Source: Pseudomonas hygromyciniae
Lineage (GTDB): Bacteria; Pseudomonadota; Gammaproteobacteria; Pseudomonadales; Pseudomonadaceae
Reading direction: 5' to 3'
Assembly: GCF_016925675.1 (NCBI RefSeq)
Contig: NZ_CP070506.1
Span: forward strand, 3,408,501-3,472,500
Length of the DNA: 64,000 nt
The notes under the pieces were generated by a model. The model saw only the letters and a list, made by a program, of their open reading frames with translations. It had not been told where the DNA came from and did not search any database. Shown here one piece after another: positions 20,556 through 28,294 of the stretch (position 1 is its first letter; each line of letters opens with the position of its first letter). The translations under genes were made by a program, and so were the position numbers.

Positions 20556-21203
20556 ATGAGCCAGCATTTCTCTACCCACGACGGCAGCGCGATTGTCACT
20601 GACCTGGTGAGCGTGATCGTCGCCAACCGTGAATACCTCAGCGAAGTCGACGGCGCGATTGGCGATGGCGACCACGGCGTCAACATGGCCAAGGGCTTCG
20701 CCCATTGCGGCCGCACCCTTGAGGGCCGACAGCTGACCCTGGCCGAAGCCCTGGATGAACTGACCTTGAGCCTGATGGAAGGCATCGGCGGCTCCATGGG
20801 CCCGCTGTATGGCAGCCTGTTTATCGGCATGGCCGACGAAGTGCGCAGCAGCGAAAACATTGATGCCGCCACCTTCGCCCATTTACTGCGCGGCGGCCTG
20901 ACCTCGTTGCAGGACATCACCGAAGCCGGCGTGGGCGACAAGTGTTTGATGGATACCTTGATTCCGGCGGTTGAGGCGTTTGAACGGGCGCAGGCAGGCG
21001 GCGCATCCTTCGCTGATGCCCTGGACGCGATGAAAAGTGCAGCCTCACAAGGGCGCGACTCGACCAAGGACCTAGTGGCCAAGATCGGCCGGGCCAGCCG
21101 CCTGGGCGAACGGTCGCTGGGGGTGCTGGACGCCGGGGCGGTGTCCTGCTGCCTGATCCTCACGCAACTGGCGGACTCGATCCAACCCCGTCTGACCCTG
21201 TAG
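20556..21203 (+). CDS. DhaL-type kinase subunit (ATP/Mg binding)
   Basis: 215-residue DhaL domain. Mg-binding aspartates lie in GAIGDGDHGVNM (about residues 34-43). GGSMGPLYGSLF is the nucleotide loop and SRLGERSLGVLDAGA the C-terminal segment. It supplies ATP phosphate to the ketose held by the preceding DhaK subunit. In M. smegmatis the two parts are fused; here they are separate genes three bases apart. The TAG stop lies inside a lone REP half (TAGGAGTGGGCTTGCCGGCG, 21201-21220). Last gene of the polyol locus. Confidence 0.82.
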   Translation: MSQHFSTHDGSAIVTDLVSVIVANREYLSEVDGAIGDGDHGVNMAKGFAHCGRTLEGRQLTLAEALDELTLSLMEGIGGSMGPLYGSLFIGMADEVRSSENIDAATFAHLLRGGLTSLQDITEAGVGDKCLMDTLIPAVEAFERAQAGGASFADALDAMKSAASQGRDSTKDLVAKIGRASRLGERSLGVLDAGAVSCCLILTQLADSIQPRLTL

Positions 21204-21320
21204 GAGTGGGCTTGCCGGCGATGAGGCCCTTGAAAGCCAAGTCCACTTCAAGACCCTGCCCTTTCAAAGTTCTTGAAAACATAGCTTTTAGCTAATAACG
21301 CTCAACCAAGGGGGAACCCT

Positions 21321-22199
21321 TACCGGGTGGGGTTGTGTTTGATGTGCTGGATATACCGCGCCACCGCCGGGGCTTTTTTCAAAGCGCCGGTAAATCAGCG
21401 ACAGCCACGACGACGCGTCGTTGCCCTGGATGTGGCGATATTGCACACCCGGCAGGCTGACATGCCCCACCACCGATTCCGGTACCACCGCCACCCCCCT
21501 GCCCCAGCGACACTAGGGCGATCACCGCCACCAGGCCTCCCGGCTGGGGCCCCCAGGCGCGGGGCATAACCACCTTGCGCGGCCACCTGCAAGGTGCCGC
21601 TGATTTGCTCGGGCAGGATGAAGGTCTCGTTCTGTAAATGCTCACAGGTGATTGCCTTCAAGCCCAACAGCCACGAACCCTGGGGCAACGCCAGGACAAA
21701 ACCTTCGCTGCCCAGGCGTAGCGCCTCCACACCGTCGGGCAAGGTCATCGGTGAGCGAATATAGCCAATGTCGTAGCGCCCCTCGGCCACCAGCCCCGGC
21801 AACAGGGCCATGGGGCTTTCCCGCACGCTGAGGCTGACATCGGCAAACTCCGCGCAAAATGCCTGCACCTGGCGTTGCAACACGCCCGAATACACCGCCG
21901 ACGCGACGTAGCCCAATTCGATATGGCCGATTTCGCCACGCCCGGCACGCTGGGCATTGCGCTGGGCAAACTCGAACTGGCGCACGGTGGCCTCGGCTTC
22001 GGCCTGCAGCGCGCTGCCCGCCTCTGTCAGGCTGACGTCACGCTGGCGCCGGATAAACAGGCGGGTGCCCAGGGGTGCGTTCCATATCCTGGATCTGCCG
22101 ACTCAAGGTGGGCGGGGCAATGTCCAGCTGTTCGGCGGCACGCGTGAAGTTGCGGTGCCGGGCAACGGCCAGGAAGTAGCGGAAATGACGTATTTCCAT
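21321..22199 (-). pseudogene. LysR-family regulator with four frame breaks
   Basis: The frame starts at 22199 (MEIRHFRYFLAVARHRNFT) with a normal LysR winged HTH. It breaks at the G-run 22072-22075 and again at the runs 21550-21554, 21494-21499 and 21369-21372. Removing one base at each rebuilds a continuous LysR protein of about 290 residues: GTRLFIRRQRDVSLTEAG, then PQPGGLVAVIALVSLGQG, VAVVPESVVGHVSLPG and SPAVARYIQHIKHNPTR. All four corrections are single-base removals in homopolymers, so the gene is probably intact in the organism. It is divergent from the MFS exporter gene and likely regulates it. Confidence 0.75.
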
Positions 22200-22349
22200 T
22201 GCAGGATTAGCTCAAAGGTAATGATGTGCTTGTCTTCGGCTAACAGAACCACTGCGCGCCGGCGATAAGCTGACAGGACGCCCACAGTAGAGAGTCCTTG
22301 CGATGCCCGTCAAACCCACATTGCCTATTGCCTTCAAGGTAATCACCCC

Positions 22350-23858
22350 ATGAACCCGGTCAGCCCACGCCTTACGCTGTTGACCGCTTCTGGGGTCTGC
22401 TCGCTGATTGTCCTCGATACCAATATCGTCGCCGTGACCCTGCCGACTATCGCCCGCGACCTGGGGGCCAATTTCGTCGATATCGAATGGGTGGTCAGCG
22501 CCTATATGCTGGCGTTCGCCGCCCTGCTATTGCCGGCCGGGAGCATCGCCGATCGCTTCGGCCGCAAGAAGACCCTGGTGTGGGGCCTGGGTATTTTTAT
22601 CCTCGCCTCCCTGGGCTGTGGCGCCGCGCCCAGCGTGCTGCTGCTGGATATCGCCCGCGCCGTGAAGGGGGTCGGTGCAGCGTTGCTGCTGACCTCGGCC
22701 CTGGCGTCCATCGGCCATGCCTTTCACGATGAACTGGAACGGGCCAAGGCCTGGGCGTTCTGGGGCGCTTGCATGGGCGTGGCGATGACCGCCGCCCCGA
22801 CCCTTGGCGGCCTGATCACCCACTACATGGGTTGGCGCTGGATTTTCTACCTCAACCTGCCGGTGGGCCTGGCATTGCTGGCGCTGGTCCTGCACGCCAT
22901 CCCGGAATCACGCGACAGCCAATCGGCCCGTCTCGACCCTTGGGGCAGCCTGACCTTCAGCGCCAGCCTGCTGTGCCTGATCTGGGGCCTGATCGAAGCC
23001 AACCGGATCGGCTGGGACAACCCGTTGACCTATGCGCGATTGCTCGGCGGCGCGTTCCTGTTGGGCCTGTTTGTGTGGGTGGAGCGCTTGCAACACCGAC
23101 CGATGGTGGACCTGCAACTGTTCCAGTACCCACGGTTTATCGGCGCTTTGCTGGGGATGTTTGCCTATGCCGGGTGTGCCCAGGTGATGATGACGCTGCT
23201 GCCGTTCTACCTGCAAAACGGCCTGGGATTTTCTGCGATTGCTTCAGGTTTGGGCATGCTGCCGTTTGCCCTGACCATGCTGATTTGCCCGCGTATCGGC
23301 GCACGCCTGGCCAGCCGCTTCGCCCCCGCGACCCTGATGGCCACCGGGCTGGCCCTGGTGGGCAGCGGCAACCTGCTCAGCGCCTGGGCCGTGAGTGTCG
23401 GCGGTTATCTACCGTTTGCCTTGGCCATTGCAGTGACCGGCGCCGGTGCCGGCCTGCTTAATGGCGATACCCAGAAAAACATCATGGCCTGCGTACCGAG
23501 GGACCGTGCGGGCATGGCCTCGGGCATGAGTACCACCATGCGCTTTAGCGCAATCATGTTGGCCATCGGGGTATACGGGGCGCTGCTGGCCAGCCATAGC
23601 GAGCATCTGCTGCACGCCAGCCTGGGCACACAATGGCAGGCCGAGGTACCAGGGATTGCCTCGCGGGTAGTGGCCGGCGACATGCCAGCGGCCATGGCGC
23701 TGCTGCCGCAATCGGCGCAGGGCCTGGTGCTACCGTTGGCATGGCAGGCGTTTGTCGGTGGGTTTGGCCGGGTATTGTGGGTGGCGGGGCTGTTGAGCCT
23801 GCTGGGGGGCGCTGGTGGTGGGCCTGCTGATGAGGCATCCGATTCCAACACCTGGTAG
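22350..23858 (+). CDS. MFS exporter, DHA2 (EmrB/QacA) family, 14 TM
   Basis: 502-residue drug:proton antiporter-type permease with about 14 hydrophobic helices. It shows motif A (GSIADRFGRKKTLVWG) and motif C-like glycines around APTLGGLITHYMGWRW. It is divergent from the LysR gene, a common pairing for inducible efflux pumps. The C terminus as read (SLLGGAGGGPADEASD) looks wrong: six Gs at 23804-23809 may be one too many. With five, the frame continues GALVVGLLMRHP, a normal last helix, and stops at 23890 inside a REP element. The substrate is unknown. Confidence 0.85.
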   Translation: MNPVSPRLTLLTASGVCSLIVLDTNIVAVTLPTIARDLGANFVDIEWVVSAYMLAFAALLLPAGSIADRFGRKKTLVWGLGIFILASLGCGAAPSVLLLDIARAVKGVGAALLLTSALASIGHAFHDELERAKAWAFWGACMGVAMTAAPTLGGLITHYMGWRWIFYLNLPVGLALLALVLHAIPESRDSQSARLDPWGSLTFSASLLCLIWGLIEANRIGWDNPLTYARLLGGAFLLGLFVWVERLQHRPMVDLQLFQYPRFIGALLGMFAYAGCAQVMMTLLPFYLQNGLGFSAIASGLGMLPFALTMLICPRIGARLASRFAPATLMATGLALVGSGNLLSAWAVSVGGYLPFALAIAVTGAGAGLLNGDTQKNIMACVPRDRAGMASGMSTTMRFSAIMLAIGVYGALLASHSEHLLHASLGTQWQAEVPGIASRVVAGDMPAAMALLPQSAQGLVLPLAWQAFVGGFGRVLWVAGLLSLLGGAGGGPADEASDSNTW

Positions 23859-23951
23859 GAGCGAGCTTGCTCGCGAAGGTCGTCAACGATAACGCGGGTC
23901 TGTTGGATGACCGCGCTGGTCTTGAGTTTTTCGCGAGCAAGCTCGCTCCTA
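23855..23951. repeat. REP doublet
   Basis: Inverted pair of the GTAGGAGCGAGCTTGCTCGC subtype at the end of the MFS gene. If the MFS frame is corrected, its first arm is translated as the protein's C-terminal tail. Confidence 0.88.
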
Positions 23952-23982
23952 CAGAGGCGGGCCCGGCTCCAAGCGGGCCGTG

Positions 23983-25005
23983 TTACCAGAAGCGCTGTTG
24001 GGTCAGGCGGCTCCACCAGGTCAGCAGTACCCGGTCCACCGAGCCGCTGGCCGCCAGGCCCACCCGCTCCTGCAGGCTTTTGCGCTCGGCATAGTGCAGG
24101 TGGAACAGTTCGGCGGTCTTGGCCTTGGTCGCCAGGTATTCGTCGCTGGTCTGCAGCGCGTCCACCAGTTGCTTGTCCAGCGCCGCGACGCCCAGCCAGA
24201 CTTCGCCGGTAGCCACTTCATCAATCGCCAACTGAGGGCGATAGCGCGACACGAAGTTCTTGAACAGTTGATGGGTGATATCCAGGTCTTCCTGGAACTT
24301 CTCCCGGCCCTTCTCGGTGTTCTCGCCGAACACCGTCAGGGTGCGCTTGTACTCGCCAGCGGTGAGCACTTCGAAGTCGATATCGTGCTTCTTCAGCAGG
24401 CGGTTGACGTTGGGCAACTGGGCTACCACGCCAATCGAGCCGAGGATGGCAAACGGCGCGCTGATGATCTTCTCGCCGATGCACGCCATCATGTAGCCGC
24501 CGCTGGCCGCGACTTTATCGATGCACACCGTCAACGGCACGCCCGCCTCGCGGATCCGCGCCAATTGCGACGAGGCCAGGCCATAGCTATGGACCATGCC
24601 ACCGCCACTTTCCAGGCGCAGGACCACTTCGTCCTTGGGCGTCGCCAGGCTCAGCAGTGCGGTGATTTCATGACGCAGGCTCTCGGTGGCCGAAGCCTTG
24701 ATGTCGCCATCAAAATCCAGGACAAACACCCGTGGCTTGGCCTCGGGGCTTTTCTTGTGTTTTTTCTCGGCCTTGCCCTGGGACTTGCGCAGGGCCTTGA
24801 GCTGATCCTTGTCGAGCAGGGTCTGCTCCAGGCGCTCGCGCAGGCCTTTGTAGAAGTCATTGAGCTTGCTGACCTGCAACTGCCCGGCATTCTTGCGCCG
24901 ACCCTTGCTGCGCAACGCCGCAAAACTGATCAGCACCACCAGAATGGCGACGACCAACGTGACGGTTTTAGCCAGAAAACTTGCATACTCAGCCAAAAAC
25001 TCCAT
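23983..25005 (-). CDS. sohB: SohB-type inner membrane serine peptidase (S49 family)
   Basis: 340-residue S49 protease related to signal peptide peptidase SppA. An N-terminal membrane anchor lies at about residues 10-30. A charged linker (KAEKKHKKSPEAK) follows, then the protease domain with the nucleophile serine in DKVAASGGYMMA (about S168) and a probable lysine base in LTAGEYKRT (about K220). Length matches SohB. It is thought to act at the periplasmic face of the membrane on peptides or misfolded membrane proteins. No operon partner is evident. Confidence 0.92.
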   Translation of the reverse strand: MEFLAEYASFLAKTVTLVVAILVVLISFAALRSKGRRKNAGQLQVSKLNDFYKGLRERLEQTLLDKDQLKALRKSQGKAEKKHKKSPEAKPRVFVLDFDGDIKASATESLRHEITALLSLATPKDEVVLRLESGGGMVHSYGLASSQLARIREAGVPLTVCIDKVAASGGYMMACIGEKIISAPFAILGSIGVVAQLPNVNRLLKKHDIDFEVLTAGEYKRTLTVFGENTEKGREKFQEDLDITHQLFKNFVSRYRPQLAIDEVATGEVWLGVAALDKQLVDALQTSDEYLATKAKTAELFHLHYAERKSLQERVGLAASGSVDRVLLTWWSRLTQQRFW

Positions 25006-25198
25006 GGGACTCCTTACAGAAACGGTGCGCCAGGCGCGGATTGCCCCAGCATACCGATGGGACTGCCGCTGAGCCAGAGCTGAAACCCCTTGAAACGGGC
25101 CTCTAACGAGCTTTTAAAACAAGCGTATGTTTTTTCATTGACAGCTTCCCGGCATCCTCATAACCTCGCCAGACTTTCAACGTACCGGGTGAACGGAC

Positions 25199-25909
25199 GT
25201 GGGCAGCATCTATTTGATTCGACATGGCCAAGCCTCCTTCGGTGCAGACGACTATGACGTCCTGTCGCCCGTCGGTGTGCAGCAGGCACAGGTCCTGGGC
25301 AGCCACCTGGCGGATCTGGGCCTGACGTTCGACCGCTGCGTGTCGGGCGACCTGCGGCGCCAGCAGCACACCGCCAACGCCGCCTTCGAGTCCATCGGCG
25401 CCCAAGGCTTGCCGGTGCCGCCCCTGGAAATCGACAGCGCCTTCAACGAATTCGATGCCGACGCAATCATCCGCGCCCTGCTTCCAGACCTGCTCGACAG
25501 CGAGCCCGAAGCCCTGGAGATCCTGCGCAACGCCCCGCACAACCGTAGCGAGTTCCAACGTATCTTCGCCCTGATCATCGAGCGCTGGCTGAGCGGGACC
25601 TATGACACGCCCGGCCTGGAAAGCTGGCTGGGGTTTGTCGAGCGGGTGCGGGGTGGCTTGCAGCGCCTGCTTGAGGCAGCCGACAACTCCCACAAGATCG
25701 CGGTATTTACCTCTGGCGGCACCATCACCGCCCTGCTCCACCTGATTACCCGCATACCTGCCGCCCAGGCTTTCGAGCTGAACTGGCAGATTGTCAACAC
25801 TTCGCTCAACCACTTGAAGTTCCGTGGTCGCGAAGTGGCACTGGCTTCCTTCAACAGCCATACCCACTTGCAGCTGTTGAAGGCGCCGCAGCTCATCACT
25901 TTCCGATGA
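25199..25909 (+). CDS. histidine phosphatase (phosphoglycerate mutase-like) family protein
   Basis: 236-residue branch-2 histidine phosphatase-like protein. The phospho-histidine motif is at the N terminus (LIRHGQASFG) and the second catalytic histidine or its replacement lies near FTSGGTITALLHL; the expected GH there reads GG, so activity may be atypical. It uses a GTG start at 25199; no better start fits the invariant IYLIRHGQ opening. It precedes an SCP2-like gene by 56 bases on the same strand, an arrangement that suggests a small operon. The substrate is unknown. Confidence 0.8.
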   Translation: MGSIYLIRHGQASFGADDYDVLSPVGVQQAQVLGSHLADLGLTFDRCVSGDLRRQQHTANAAFESIGAQGLPVPPLEIDSAFNEFDADAIIRALLPDLLDSEPEALEILRNAPHNRSEFQRIFALIIERWLSGTYDTPGLESWLGFVERVRGGLQRLLEAADNSHKIAVFTSGGTITALLHLITRIPAAQAFELNWQIVNTSLNHLKFRGREVALASFNSHTHLQLLKAPQLITFR

Positions 25910-25965
25910 ATTGCGGCCAACCGTGACCCCAAGGTCACTGGCACCACCCATAAAAGGATCGAACC

Positions 25966-26280
25966 ATGACTGACGTAGCTAAAGCCGTAGAAGCAATGAA
26001 AGCCAAATTCAACCCAGGCGCCGCCGACGGCCTGGACCTGGTGTTCGGTTTCCGTATCGACGACACCCAGAACTTCTCGCTGGTGGTTAAGAACAACACC
26101 TGCGAACTGCTGGAAGGCGAAAACCCTGACGCCCAAGTGACCCTGGTCATGGACGGCGACACCATGAAAGGTATCGTCGACGGTTCCACCGACGGCATGC
26201 AGGCCTTCATGGGCGGCAAGCTGCGCACCGAAGGCGACATGATGCTGGCGATGAAGCTGAGCGAACTGTTCCCGGCCTGA
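25966..26280 (+). CDS. SCP2 sterol-transfer-like domain protein
   Basis: 104-residue stand-alone SCP2 domain, expected to bind a hydrophobic ligand such as fatty acyl chains. The pattern GFRIDDTQNFSLVVKN, then VTLVMDGDTMKGIVDG and GGKLRTEGDMMLAMKL, is typical. An AAAAGGA-like ribosome site precedes the ATG. A strong terminator begins 23 bases after the stop, so it ends the phosphatase-SCP2 transcript. Confidence 0.88.
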   Translation: MTDVAKAVEAMKAKFNPGAADGLDLVFGFRIDDTQNFSLVVKNNTCELLEGENPDAQVTLVMDGDTMKGIVDGSTDGMQAFMGGKLRTEGDMMLAMKLSELFPA

Positions 26281-26302
26281 TCCAGGGCAACCTGGGTTGA
26301 CC

Positions 26303-26329
26303 AATCCCGCCTACCCAGGCGGGATTTTT
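26303..26329 (+). terminator. rho-independent terminator after the SCP2 gene
   Basis: A perfect 10-bp stem AATCCCGCCT/AGGCGGGATT with an ACCC loop, followed by a T-run. Confidence 0.92.
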
Positions 26330-26459
26330 GTTTGTGCCTCTGGCGCTCATTCATTTGCAGAATGAAGTCCAGAGGAATCTTCATTTGCGCCCACGGGCAA
26401 CGCCCAACAAAATCTGGCTCACGGCCCCTACCACCGTTATCGCAGCCAGGATTTTTTCT

Positions 26460-27830
26460 ATGCCTACCCCGCGCCATATCAGCCCCGACGACATCCGCAA
26501 AGACTTCTCCAAGGCCATGTCCGACATGTACCGCGAGGAAGTGCCGCTGTATGGCGCGTTGCTGGAGTTGGTGGCCGAGACCAATGCACGGGTGCTGGCG
26601 AGCGATCCAGACCTGGCGCGGCAACTGCAGCGCACCGGTGAAATCCAACGCCTGGACATGGAACGCCACGGCGCCATCCGCCTGGGCACCGCCCTTGAAC
26701 TGGCAACCATTAGCCGCCTGTTTGCGGTGATGGGCATGCAGCCGGTGGGTTACTACGACCTCACCCCGGCCGGCGTACCGGTGCATTCCACGGCCTTTCG
26801 CGCAGTGCATGAAAACGCCTTGCAGACCAGTCCGTTCCGGGTCTTTACCTCGCTGCTGCGCCTGGAACTGATCGAAAACCTTGAACTACGAGCCTTTGCC
26901 GAAGCCGCCCTGGGCAAGCGCTCGATCTTCACCCCACAGGCGCTGGCCCTGATCGAACAAGCCGAAGCCGACGGTGGCCTGAATGCCAGCGATGCCCAGG
27001 TATTTATCCAACAAGCCCTGGAAACCTTTCGCTGGCACCACACCGCGACGGTCAGCGCAGCCCAGTACCAGCAACTCAGCGACCAGCACCGGCTGATTGC
27101 CGACGTGGTGGCCTTCAAGGGCCCGCACATCAATCACCTGACCCCACGCACCCTGGACATCGACCGCGTACAAGCGGACATGCCCGGCAAGGGCATCACC
27201 CCCAAAGCCGTGATCGAAGGCCCACCCCGGCGCCAATGCCCAATCCTGCTACGCCAAACCAGCTTCAAGGCCCTCGACGAAGCCATCGCTTTTAGCGATG
27301 CCAAGGGCAGCCACAGCGCAAGGTTTGGTGAAATCGAACAACGTGGCGTGGCCCTGACGCCCAAAGGCCGGGCACTCTACGACCAGCTGCTCAATGCCGC
27401 CCGGGATGAACTGGGCGCCTTCCCCAACGAGGCCAACGCCCAGCGCTACACCGAACTGATGGAGCAGCACTTCCAGGCCTTCCCGGATAATCACCGGGCG
27501 ATGCGCGAGCAGGGGTTGGCGTTCTTTCGCTACTTCCTGACCGACAAGGGCCGCGCAGCCGACAAGAGCCGGCTACCCAATCTGGACGCACTGCTTGAGG
27601 CAGGTCACGTGGCAATCGAACCGTTGGTGTATGAGGATTTTCTGCCGGTCAGCGCGGCGGGGATTTTCCAGTCGAACCTGGGCGATGCGGCGCAGAGTCA
27701 CTACGCGGCCAACGCCAACCAGGCCGAATTTGAACAGGCCCTGGGCCGCCAGACCATTGATGAGTTGCAGCTGTATGCCGACACCCAGCAGCGCTCGATC
27801 GACGCCTGCCTGCAGGCGCTGCGCACCTAG
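26460..27830 (+). CDS. hglS: 2-oxoadipate dioxygenase/decarboxylase (HglS/YdcJ family, DUF1338)
   Basis: 456-residue Fe(II)-dependent VOC-superfamily enzyme that converts 2-oxoadipate and O2 to D-2-hydroxyglutarate and CO2 in the D-lysine catabolic route of pseudomonads. From the ATG at 26460 (MPTPRHISPDD), His70 and Arg74 fall in MERHGAIRLGT and His226 in GPHINHLTPR, the positions reported for the P. putida enzyme. The third metal ligand, a glutamate, is in FGEIEQRG. The longer open frame from 26328 would start inside the preceding terminator and is rejected. No other lysine-pathway gene is adjacent. Confidence 0.88.
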   Translation: MPTPRHISPDDIRKDFSKAMSDMYREEVPLYGALLELVAETNARVLASDPDLARQLQRTGEIQRLDMERHGAIRLGTALELATISRLFAVMGMQPVGYYDLTPAGVPVHSTAFRAVHENALQTSPFRVFTSLLRLELIENLELRAFAEAALGKRSIFTPQALALIEQAEADGGLNASDAQVFIQQALETFRWHHTATVSAAQYQQLSDQHRLIADVVAFKGPHINHLTPRTLDIDRVQADMPGKGITPKAVIEGPPRRQCPILLRQTSFKALDEAIAFSDAKGSHSARFGEIEQRGVALTPKGRALYDQLLNAARDELGAFPNEANAQRYTELMEQHFQAFPDNHRAMREQGLAFFRYFLTDKGRAADKSRLPNLDALLEAGHVAIEPLVYEDFLPVSAAGIFQSNLGDAAQSHYAANANQAEFEQALGRQTIDELQLYADTQQRSIDACLQALRT

Positions 27831-27838
27831 AAAATAGA

Positions 27839-27898
27839 GTTCGCCCGACACCACAACGCAATCCATGCGCAGTCAACGTGCCCCAGGGTCGGGCGAAC
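27839..27898. repeat. 11-bp inverted repeat with long loop
   Basis: GTTCGCCCGAC at 27839-27849 pairs perfectly with GTCGGGCGAAC at 27888-27898 across a 38-base loop. It lies between the 3' ends of the convergent hglS and DUF465 genes. No U-tract follows either arm, so it is not a standard terminator. Confidence 0.55.
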
Positions 27899-27976
27899 GG
27901 TTGGGATAATAGGCAGTGCCGGGGTGGCTGTCTTTTGGTCAATTCTGAACAAATATGGCGCCTCCCCAAGCGTTGG

Positions 27977-28216
27977 CTAATGCCCTTTGGTCTGCTCCAG
28001 TTGTTCGACGATTTTATCTTTGATCAACAGGCGTTTCTTCTTCAGGTTCTCCACATCATCGTCATTGGCACTTGCGGATTCAGCTTCCAGTACCTCCTTG
28101 TCGGCGACGTCATACTGAGTGAGCAATACATCCAACCGATGGTGGCTTGCCCGACGCTGCTGAACATCTTCCTTGCTCAACCCCAAATCCTGATAAAGAT
28201 CATGTTTCACTGGCAT
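27977..28216 (-). CDS. YdcH-like DUF465 small coiled-coil protein
   Basis: 79-residue, highly charged helical protein of the DUF465 family; DVQQRRASHHRLDVLLTQYDVADKEV and LKKKRLLIKDKIVEQLE are both typical helix segments. GGAGG lies eight bases upstream of the ATG at 28216. The family is widespread in proteobacteria and has no firmly established role. It is convergent with hglS and about 80 bases downstream of the uvrA2 gene on the same strand. Confidence 0.82.
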   Translation of the reverse strand: MPVKHDLYQDLGLSKEDVQQRRASHHRLDVLLTQYDVADKEVLEAESASANDDDVENLKKKRLLIKDKIVEQLEQTKGH

Positions 28217-28294
28217 GAAGTACCTCCGCAAGTTAATCAATGACTGGTACACCTTGAAGCTAGCCCATCCATGGGCCTCTTGTCATGCCCAAGG

